In this document: positions 57,119 to 64,000 of the stretch, in pieces | Position numbering within the stretch: position 1 is the first letter of the stretch | Layout of the letters: every line of letters starts with the position of its first letter | DNA from: Nostoc cf. commune SO-36 | GTDB taxonomy: Bacteria > Cyanobacteriota > Cyanobacteriia > Cyanobacteriales > Nostocaceae | NCBI RefSeq assembly: GCF_023734775.1 | Contig: NZ_AP025732.1 | Coordinates: forward strand, 1,116,001-1,180,000 | Direction of reading: 5' to 3' | Length of the DNA stretch: 64,000 nt | Program-made: the position numbers and the translations under genes | Notes under the pieces: model-generated | Told to the model about the DNA's origin: nothing | Seen by the model: only the letters and a program-made list of their open reading frames with translations | Databases searched by the model: none

Positions 57119-58066
57119 ATGAAGAGTAAGAAGCCTGATCTGGGTTGGGGAACCCTGTGGAACCCGAACTTCGGTGCATTTGCGGCACTGCTAATTCTCT
57201 ATGTTGCGAACGCCGTCTTCACTCCGCGTTTCGCTACAGTTAGCAACACTTTAAATATGTTGCTCCAAGTATCCACAACAATGTTAGTTGCCGTTGGGAT
57301 GACCTTTGTCATTGCCTCCCGTGGCATCGACCTCACGGTTGGCTCTACTATGGCATTGGTTTCAGTCATTGTGGCATTGCTAATTAAGTATGGGATGACT
57401 GTTGCCATCTTGTTCGCCTTGAGCGGTGCTTTGCTGGTTGGTCTGCTCAATGGCTTTTTGATCTCACGTCTGAAACTTGATGCCTTGATTACCACCTTAG
57501 CGGCTCTCATCTTATGGCGGGGAATTGCTCAGGTTGTCGGGGATGGTAAGCTAGTTCCCTTTACTCATCCCACATTTGAAGCGCTGGGAAAGGGCTATCT
57601 CGGTTCTATCCCAATTCAGGTTGTGATTGCGGGAGTCGTTATTGTAGCAGCTTTCTTCTGTATCCGCTCTACGCTTTTTGGGCGTCATATCGTTGCAGTT
57701 GGCGGCAACGAGGAGGCCGCAAGACTTGCGGGTATCCGTGCGGAGCGGGTGAAATATATAGTTTATATAATTAGCGCCCTGCTTGCCGGGTTTGCCGGAC
57801 TCGTCGAGACAGCGAGGCTTGGCATGGGCGATCCGAGCAAGGTTGGTATCAACGCAGAATTTGATGCGATCGCGGCTGTTGTTGTTGGCGGCACACCTTT
57901 CTCTGGTGGTCGTGCAAATATACTTGGCACTGTTGTCGGAGCCTTGCTCATGCAAGTAATCTCTACAAGTTTCAATATGCTCCTGATTCCGTTTACTTGG
58001 TCATTAGTTTTCAAATCCGTAATCATTCTTTTCGCCATCTTTTTGCAGCGTCCTAAGGAGATTTAA
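57119..58066 (+). CDS. ytfT: Sugar ABC importer permease, YtfT-like
   Basis: The 315-residue inner-membrane permease belongs to the BPD_transp_2 (RbsC/YtfT) family, with about eight to nine TMs. Family motifs are VAVGMTFVIASRGIDLTVGS, GLLNGFLISRLKLDALITTLA and AVGGNEEAARLAGIRAERVK, which is the EAA-like coupling loop to the ATPase. DAIAAVVVGGTPFSGGRANI follows. GAAGGAAG precedes the ATG. It would pair with YjfF as a heterodimer. The next gene starts seven bases after the stop. Confidence 0.92.
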   Translation: MKSKKPDLGWGTLWNPNFGAFAALLILYVANAVFTPRFATVSNTLNMLLQVSTTMLVAVGMTFVIASRGIDLTVGSTMALVSVIVALLIKYGMTVAILFALSGALLVGLLNGFLISRLKLDALITTLAALILWRGIAQVVGDGKLVPFTHPTFEALGKGYLGSIPIQVVIAGVVIVAAFFCIRSTLFGRHIVAVGGNEEAARLAGIRAERVKYIVYIISALLAGFAGLVETARLGMGDPSKVGINAEFDAIAAVVVGGTPFSGGRANILGTVVGALLMQVISTSFNMLLIPFTWSLVFKSVIILFAIFLQRPKEI

Positions 58067-58072
58067 CGCGTC

Positions 58073-59068
58073 ATGGCTGTTACAAAGTCTCTTGCCAAGT
58101 TTCTCACCTCGCAAGGTCTGCTGCTCATACTCTTTAGTTTGGCTGTTTTCGCATCGTTTCGCTATGAAACCTTCCTGACACCCCTTAATCTGATGAACAT
58201 CATGCGACAGAATAGTATGCTGGCGATCGTGGCGCTGGGCATGACTGTGGTGATTCTCAGTGGAGGAATCGATCTGTCTGTGGGTGCGCTCGTTGCTTTA
58301 GGCGGTGTTGTCGCAGCAATGCTTGCTGGACAAGGAAGCTTCGTGGCAATTATCGGTGGCATTGCCAGCACCACGTTGCTTGGTGTAGTCAATGGTCTTC
58401 TGGTGTCTCGTGCGCGGCTCCAACCGTTCGTTGTGACGTTATTTACTGCCAGTGCTGCACGCGGACTGGCGTTGAGCATCACCGAGGAGAGGTCAATTGC
58501 CGTACCATCGGCAGCATCGGGACTTGTTTGGCTGGGCAGGGGGTTCATTGGTTCCATCCCTGTCCCCGTGCTTATAGTTGCCCTCTTATATTTTGCGACT
58601 TGGTTTATGCTGCACAGAAGCCGATTAGGTTTGCATACGTTTCGCTATCGGTAATAACGAGGAAGCCTCCCGGCTCATGGGCGTGAACCCAAACGGAGTG
58701 AAACTCTTAGTTTATACATTTAGTGGTCTGCTTTCAGGGCTTGCTGGTGTCGTTCTCGCCGTTCGTTTAGGGGCGGGTCAGCCTGTGGCGGCCTTTGGCT
58801 GGGAACGGATGCGATCGCCGCAACCGTTATGGGAGGAACCTTTCTCGCAGGGGGTCAGGGAAGCGTGTTTCCGACGCTAGCTGGTGTACTTTTGCTAGGA
58901 ATGATGTACAATCTCTTAAATCTTGAGGGAACCATTACACCTTGGTGGCAGCTTGTACTCCGTGGTGGCTTCTTACTTTTGGGGTCGTGCTTTTTCAGCA
59001 GCGTATCGTCCAAAGGGACTGATGTCAATAAACCGAAAACTTTTAAAGTTGAGGAGAGCGATCGCTGA
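58073..59068 (+). pseudogene. yjfF: Second permease, YjfF-like, two frameshifts
   Basis: Three frames together encode a complete YjfF/RbsC-like permease of about 330 residues. The first frame runs well (LGMTVVILSGGIDLSVGALV) to a stop at 58654. Removing one C near 58643 gives LHTFAIGNNEEASRLMGVN, which continues in the frame 58677-58880. A second indel near 58804-58807 (one base missing) then restores DAIAATVMGGTFLAGGQGS to the end at 59068. As read, the importer would lack its second permease. The two shifts cancel, which fits old decay or base-calling errors. Confidence 0.85.
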
Positions 59069-59334
59069 TTTGCTATATATTTTCTAGTAAATTACTAGCC
59101 AGTTGTAGCGGAGCGATGACCAAGCGCTTTTCGTTGCTTGAGGAGTTATTCTAAAGCGTTGGGTCAACAACTGGCGATTTGTGGTTGTTCTGTTCTGTTG
59201 ATATCTTAATTTAAACGGCAATTCAGAGAGTTGTGATGCCAAATTGCCAGAACCTTTAAACTATTCGTTAAGCACGTCCAATAATGGTCGGTTGTCACAC
59301 ACACCAGTCTGATTATTATTAGTCACAATGTAGT
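59069..59334. other. Spacer without recognised gene
   Basis: This lies between yjfF and the small gene at 59382. Nothing is supported except AT-rich sequence and, at its end, the palindrome listed next. Confidence 0.45.
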
Positions 59335-59352
59335 AGTGCAATATATTGCACT
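59335..59352. promoter_or_regulatory. 18-bp perfect palindrome, possible operator
   Basis: AGTGCAATATATTGCACT reads the same on both strands. It lies 29 bp before the ATG of the 60-residue gene, where a repressor or dimeric activator site would be expected. The protein that would bind it is unknown. Confidence 0.4.
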
Positions 59353-59381
59353 GTTACAAAAGCTAAATACAGAGGTAAACT

Positions 59382-59564
59382 ATGTTTCCTTTTTGGGGTA
59401 ATGTTTGTTATGGAAGCGAACCCATTTCGCACAAAGCTAGCTTAGAGCGGAAACTAAAATTCTTAATTTGGATGCGAGATGATTTAGAATCCAAACTAGC
59501 TGGCATTAATGCTTCTATTGATACCATTCGGCAGCAAATAGAACGCTCAGACTCAGCTGTTTAG
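59382..59564 (+). CDS. Small coiled-coil protein, 60 residues
   Basis: A short soluble protein whose second half is a predicted helix (LERKLKFLIWMRDDLESKL...SIDTIRQQIERS) with heptad-like hydrophobics. GAGG precedes the ATG at normal distance. The family is not recognised. A perfect palindrome sits just upstream. It is in the same direction as dnaN, with a long stem-forming spacer between them. Confidence 0.55.
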   Translation: MFPFWGNVCYGSEPISHKASLERKLKFLIWMRDDLESKLAGINASIDTIRQQIERSDSAV

Positions 59565-59608
59565 AACTTAGTTCTTGCAGACACTTGTACTTAACCGATT
59601 GTAACTTC

Positions 59609-59677
59609 TTTGTGACTGGGCGCTGTAAATTGGCTGCACCTAGTATTGTAGGTCTTTGTGCAGCGCTCTGTCACAAA
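59609..59677. promoter_or_regulatory. Long-range stem between small gene and dnaN
   Basis: TTTGTGAC (59609-59616) and GCGCTG (59620-59625) pair with CAGCGC (59661-59666) and GTCACAAA (59670-59677), giving a 14-bp interrupted stem around a 35-nt loop. It lies some 150 bp before dnaN. It could be a terminator for the upstream gene or a structured 5' leader of dnaN. Confidence 0.4.
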
Positions 59678-59825
59678 ATAGGCAGTCCTAGCCCATTATG
59701 CTGCTAACCCTCAATATTTAACAGTAATACCTACGGGAGGCTACATCTACGCACTAACCAAAAAACAGCGATCGCCTATAAACAATAAGGATGTTACGAT
59801 ATCTTTCACCAGCTGAATCTGATTT

Positions 59826-60989
59826 ATGAAATTAGTTTGCTCCCAAAGCGATCTCAGTACAAATCTCTCACTCGTTAGTCGTGCAGTACCTTCACGACCA
59901 ACTCATCCAGTACTTGCCAATGTGCTGCTCCAAGCGGATGCTGAAACTAACCAAGTAAGCTTAACAGCCTTTGATCTTAGCTTAGGAATCCGTACCAGCT
60001 TTAACGCAGAGGTATGGCAAAGTGGTGCGATCGCACTTCCTGCTAAGTTACTTGTAGACATCACCTCTCGTCTTCCAGAAGGCGAAATCACTCTAGACGA
60101 TGAATCAGCCCTCACAGGTGCAACACCAGGTGGAGAAGGTTTAATTGTCACACTCACACCCAAGAGTGGACATTACCAAGTACGAGCAATGGGGCCTGAA
60201 GAATTTCCCGAACTACCAGTAATTGAAAATACAGAAGTAATCCATCTCACCACTGCTGCATTAATTGAGGGATTACGCGGTTCATTGTTTGCTACAAGTG
60301 GTGATGAAACCAAGCAAGTACTCACGGGAGTGCATTTAACAGTTAAACAAGATACCCTAGAATTTGCAGCTACCGACGGACATCGCCTAGCAGTGGTAGA
60401 AACTAGCAACGAACGTCCTCTAGGTGGAACTAGTCAAGTAGAAGTGACAGTACCAGCTAGAGCATTACGCGAACTACAACGAATGCTAGCTCATAGCGCT
60501 TCATCAGATGAACCTGTAGCTTTATATTTCGATCAAGGTCAAGTTGTATTTGCATGGCAAAATCAACGCTTGACTAGTCGGACATTAGAAGGGCAATATC
60601 CTGCTTATCGACAATTAATTCCGCGTCAATTTGAGCGGCAAGTGACAATTGAACGGCGACAATTCGTCAGCACTTTGGAGCGGATTGCTGTGCTAGCGGA
60701 TCAGAAAAATAATATTGTCAAGGTGAGTATTGACAGCGATGCCCAAGAAATTACCTTATCTTGTGAAGCTCAAGATGTGGGCAGTGGTAGAGAGTCAATG
60801 CCGGCACAAATTTCTGGGGAGAATATAGAAATTGCTTTTAACATTAAATATTTGATGGAAGGACTCAAAGAGTTACCATCTACGGAAATTCAAATGCATT
60901 TGAATCAAAGCCTAACTCCAGTGATTTTTACACCATTGGGTGGTTTGAAAATGACCTATTTAGCTATGCCGGTGCAACTTAGAAGTTAA
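59826..60989 (+). CDS. dnaN: DNA polymerase III beta subunit (sliding clamp)
   Basis: The 387-residue sliding clamp keeps DNA polymerase III on DNA. Three clamp domains are visible: domain 1 (KLVCSQSDLSTNLSLVSRAV...HPVLANVLL), domain 2 with TDGHRLAVVE, and domain 3 ending TPLGGLKMTYLAMPVQLR. The last matches the conserved MPxxLR-type C-terminus that forms part of the client-binding pocket. It stands alone without dnaA, as is usual in cyanobacteria. A stable hairpin follows at 61117. Confidence 0.97.
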   Translation: MKLVCSQSDLSTNLSLVSRAVPSRPTHPVLANVLLQADAETNQVSLTAFDLSLGIRTSFNAEVWQSGAIALPAKLLVDITSRLPEGEITLDDESALTGATPGGEGLIVTLTPKSGHYQVRAMGPEEFPELPVIENTEVIHLTTAALIEGLRGSLFATSGDETKQVLTGVHLTVKQDTLEFAATDGHRLAVVETSNERPLGGTSQVEVTVPARALRELQRMLAHSASSDEPVALYFDQGQVVFAWQNQRLTSRTLEGQYPAYRQLIPRQFERQVTIERRQFVSTLERIAVLADQKNNIVKVSIDSDAQEITLSCEAQDVGSGRESMPAQISGENIEIAFNIKYLMEGLKELPSTEIQMHLNQSLTPVIFTPLGGLKMTYLAMPVQLRS

Positions 60990-60996
60990 ACCAATT

Positions 60997-61026
60997 CGCA
61001 ATTCGGCAATTCGCAATTCGCAATTA
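60997..61026. repeat. AATTCGC heptamers after dnaN
   Basis: About four imperfect units of AATTCGC follow the dnaN stop, related to the TAATTCG array at 55346. Confidence 0.6.
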
Positions 61027-61116
61027 CGTGTTGTAACGGGGATTTAGACCCCGCCACTACACTTGCGGCTTGATAGAACCCGGGGATTTAAACCCCTACA
61101 CTTTGTTAAAAAGAAT

Positions 61117-61146
61117 TGTAGGGTAGCACATCTTTGCTACCCTACA
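61117..61146. terminator. Hairpin downstream of dnaN
   Basis: TGTAGGGTAGCA and TGCTACCCTACA form a perfect 12-bp stem with a 6-nt loop, followed after a few bases by TATTTTTGTTTT. It could end dnaN and the convergent small gene. Confidence 0.6.
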
Positions 61147-61196
61147 GCGTATTTTTGTTTTCACAGCAGATATGCATATATATTAAGTAATCCATA

Positions 61197-61511
61197 TCAG
61201 ATTAACTTGTCCCCCTTCATCCCCATACGTACTATATATTCATGTCCATCATCAGCAAAACTCAGCTTCCACAAATAGGTCTGAGTTTCTCCTTGTTTGA
61301 GATGACCGAAGTAAGTAGTTGTATAGCCCTCAGACATACGGGGAATTAGTGAGGAACTAACTTGGTCAAAATTTTCTTTGGTTATATCAACTCTGTAGTC
61401 TGAATCACCTACTGTAAGAAAAAGATCGTAATTTCCTGTAGCCGTGGCATCCAAGATAGTCTGCAAACAACTAATGACGTTTTCAGAGGGATTCATCGAA
61501 TTCATAATCAT
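61197..61511 (-). CDS. Hypothetical protein, 104 residues
   Basis: This is a soluble small protein with no recognised family. The core reads like a compact beta-sheet domain (YDLFLTVGDSDYRVDITKENF, then YLWKLSFADDGHEYIVRM). AGGAGG lies four bases before the first ATG (61511) and ten before the ATG two codons later, so the start is at one of these. It is convergent with dnaN. No function can be assigned. Confidence 0.6.
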   Translation of the reverse strand: MIMNSMNPSENVISCLQTILDATATGNYDLFLTVGDSDYRVDITKENFDQVSSSLIPRMSEGYTTTYFGHLKQGETQTYLWKLSFADDGHEYIVRMGMKGDKLI

Positions 61512-61704
61512 GTATCCTCCTAAGCGTTAAACCTTAGTCAAGCATAAATCAGCTTCTAGCTATCTATCATTTATCAATCTACTATGCTTTCACTCCAAAA
61601 CTCAAACTTTTTGCAGAAGACCAAAATTATTACATAACTTTGCATTCTTCATTTCTAAACCAGGGATAATCTGCACTATGCAAGTTGATTTTTTGTTTCT
61701 ATGA

Positions 61705-63997
61705 TTAGTTGATTTGTCTAATTGGAATTTCAATCCAAAATTCTGTACCTAACCCAGGTTGAGAATCACATTTCAACACACCACCATGTTTATCTACGAC
61801 AATCTGGTAACTAATTGACAACCCCAAGCCAGTGCCTTTTCCCACTGGCTTAGTTGTAAAAAACGGATCGCAAATTCTAGCTTTCAAGGATTCAGATATT
61901 CCTGGCCCATTGTCTGTAATGCGAATTACTATGCTCTTGACATTACCTTCGAGTTCTCCCGAGAGCAGTACGAATGGTAATTTGACTGCTATGAGTTTTT
62001 GATTGAGATTCTCTGTAATCTTCTAAAGCATCGATCGCGTTGCTTAAAACATTCATGAATACCTGATTTAGTGGCCCAGCATAGCACTCTACTAAGGGAA
62101 GGTTACTATATTCTTTGACTAATTTAATCGCCGGACTTTCTGGTTTTGCTTTCAAGCGATGCTGCAAAATTAGCAAGGTGCTATCAATGCCCTCATGAAT
62201 ATCAACCGGCTTCATTTCTGCGTGGTCAAGGCGGGAGAAATTCCGTAAACCCAAGACAATTTGCCGGATGCGATCAATTCCAACTTTCATGGAAGACAGA
62301 GTTTTGGGCAAATCTTCCATGATAAACTCTAAGTCTATTTCTTCAGAGCGATCGCGAATCTCAGGACTGGGATTAGGGGTATTTTGCAAATAGAGGTCTA
62401 GTATACTCAGCAAATCTTGGGTGTAATCGTTGACATGATTGATGTTGCCATAAATAAAGTTCACCGGGTTATTAATTTCGTGAGCAACACCAGCTACCAG
62501 TTGACCCAATGAGGACATTTTTTCAGTTTGAATCAATTGGGTTTGAGTCTGCTGTAAATCATTTAAAGTTTGAGCTAGTTTTTCTGTCTGCTCTTTGGTT
62601 TGATTATGCAACTGAGCTTGCTGGAGTGCAACCCCAAGTTGATTGGCAATTTGAGTAATAAACTTAATTTCCGAGGATTCCCAATGGCGGGGTGCAGAAT
62701 TCTGATAAGCTACTAGCAAGCCCCATAGCTGTTGCCCGGTGAATATAGGTGCGATCGCATAGGCTCTTGCTTGAATTTCCTCTAAAGCCGTAACGTGGCA
62801 TTGAGAGTGACCAGCTTTATAGATGTCATCAACTGCAAAGGTTTCATTGTGACGATATCGCCCACCTTGGGTTTCCTGCAAATAGCTATCTTTCCAAACT
62901 GTCTTAGTATTGGAACCTACTACTTTTACCCAGCCATCCCCCACAAACTCAGCGATATATTCACCATTCCAATCAGCCTGGAAACGGTAGACGGCAACTC
63001 GATCGGCTTGTAGTGATTTACAGATTTCTTGGGTGGTTGTCTGAAAAATTGCATTTAAGTCAAGAGATTCCCTAACTTTGGCAACAACTTCAAACAATAC
63101 CCGTTGTTGTTCTGCTGCTTGTTGCAAATCTAATGTCTGTTGTCGTGTCTGAGTAAGTAAATCAGCTTGCTGGAGTGCTACGCCCATTTGGGCAGCAATC
63201 TGACTGAGAAAGTTAATTTCAGAAGTTTTCCATTGCCGAGCGCCGGTGTGTTGATAAGTTGCTAGCAAACCCCAAAGTTTTTGCCCTACAAAAATTGGCG
63301 CAAGGACAAAAGCGTTAATTTGAAACTGCTCTAAAATGTCGATATGACACTGGGTAAACCCCATCTTGTAGATGTCATCGACTGCAAATGTTTCATTGTG
63401 GCGGTAACGTCCTCCCTGTGTGTCTTGTAAGTAGGTGTCATTCCAAATTGTATTAATACCTAGTTCGGACTCATTCGACCAGTAGGGACTAGCAGCCTCA
63501 AAATCCCCGACAAATTCACCACCCCAATTAGCATCGAAACGATAAACAGAAACGCGATCGGCTTTGATTAATTGACAAACTTCTTTAGTGGTTGTTTGAA
63601 AAATAGTATCGGTGTCAAGAGATTCCCGAATTTCGGTAATCACTTTAAACACAGCCTGTTCTTGTTCAGCTGTCCGTTGTAACTCAACTGTGCGTCTTTT
63701 AACTTGTTTTTCTAAATTTTCATTGAAGGTTTGTACTTGTTGGTATAATTCATACTGCTGAATTGCTGAAGCAAAATGTTTACCGATGTTTGTAGCTAGA
63801 TCAATTTCTTCGACTGTCCATTTTTGAGCTTGTGCTTTTTTATATTCGCGCCAAACCTCAAACGATTGCCGGGGGTACAGTTGCCTTTGATCGCTGTCAT
63901 ACTGCCCCGCCCATAGCGTTTCTGTATCTATTTCGTTGCGAAAAATACTTAAATAACCTAGCAATTGCTGACGATAGTGAAGTGGGATCATCAACAT
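61705..63997 (-). pseudogene. Cyanobacteriochrome-like sensor histidine kinase, frameshifted, 5' cut by window
   Basis: The visible part starts at the window edge with the end of a GAF/phytochrome-like domain. Two GAF domains follow (about residues 115-280 and 310-470 of the visible frame). Each has the bilin-attachment CH pair of cyanobacteriochromes (Cys217 in GFTQCHID, Cys400 in GHSQCHVT) and YLQ[DE]TQGGRYRHNE, without a DXCF cysteine. Next come a HisKA region with His506 in AGVAHEINNPVNF and an HATPase with NVLSNAIDAL. The frame stops at about 61942. Removing one base at 61958-61960 gives ALGELEGNV and continues through DNGPGISE and GKGTGLGLSISY to 61705. It is a light-sensing kinase by family knowledge; the shift may be an error. 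Confidence 0.82.
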
Positions 63998-64000
63998 ACT

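Overview
The window looks like chromosome from a filamentous, heterocyst-type cyanobacterium of the Nostoc/Anabaena group. The HIP1 octamer GCGATCGC occurs in and between most genes. Spacers carry short tandem heptamers of the kind called STRR in Nostocales. The gene content is also typical: an NTRC-type thioredoxin reductase, a cyanobacteriochrome-like histidine kinase, Uma2 endonuclease, a DUF4347/RTX exoprotein, pentapeptide repeats and a PEP-CTERM protein. Nothing here fixes the species. No CRISPR array, rRNA or prophage was seen, and there is one tRNA (Val-TAC).

Layout. 1-6000: a hopanoid side-chain locus, with hpnH and hpnA behind an RND permease on the minus strand and hpnG divergent on the plus strand, then tRNA-Val. 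6.1-9.3 kb: DUF2227 membrane protein, mazG and an M20 amidohydrolase. 9.6-13.5 kb: two SAM methyltransferases, then the NTRC gene preceded by a decayed fragment of the same gene family. 13.7-18.5 kb: a PIN toxin-antitoxin pair, an OppC-type permease, a ROK sugar kinase whose start lies inside a heptamer repeat, a frameshifted endonuclease-like gene, Uma2, and a small gene with a decayed second copy. 18.6-28.1 kb: pyrG divergent from a cell-wall amidase, a large pentapeptide-repeat gene, a CapA-like protein and a Ser/Thr kinase. 28.7-34.5 kb: a DUF4347/RTX gene broken by an ISAzo13-like element, rpiA, and an IS66-type element that separates a small gene from its ribosome binding site. 34.7-44.8 kb: an orphan type I methyltransferase with a half-size specificity subunit, an SLH protein, a repeat-rich membrane protein and a 1787-residue TamB homologue. 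44.8-54.3 kb: a long gene-poor stretch with a MITE, a methyltransferase, an RND efflux pair (adaptor plus frameshifted permease), a 21-bp tandem repeat array, a PEP-CTERM protein and a second MITE. 54.4-59.1 kb: a ytfQ-ytfR-ytfT-yjfF sugar ABC importer, GC-richer than its surroundings and with yjfF broken by two frameshifts. 59.4-64 kb: a small gene, dnaN, a small hypothetical, and the C-terminal part of a hybrid-photoreceptor histidine kinase that runs off the window.

How the genes work together. HpnH attaches a 5'-deoxyadenosyl group to diploptene, HpnG removes adenine, and HpnA is a predicted sugar epimerase of the same pathway. The adjacent RND permease may move the products, but that is inference from a one-base stop/start overlap with hpnA. 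The adaptor at 47.4 kb and the permease at 48.7 kb form a normal efflux pair. The four ytf/yjf genes would form one importer if yjfF were intact.

Other signals. The window has an unusual number of single-base frameshifts (about 17135, 24713, 33753, 34362, 51712, 58643, 58805 and 61959). They may be real decay or base-calling errors, and raw reads would decide. Two MITEs share a 13-bp terminal inverted repeat and each has a perfect 5-bp target duplication. A third end of the same family lies at the window start. The clearest biology to follow up is the tandem bilin-binding-type GAF pair at the right edge, the hopanoid/RND coupling, and the IS66 insertion that removed a Shine-Dalgarno sequence.
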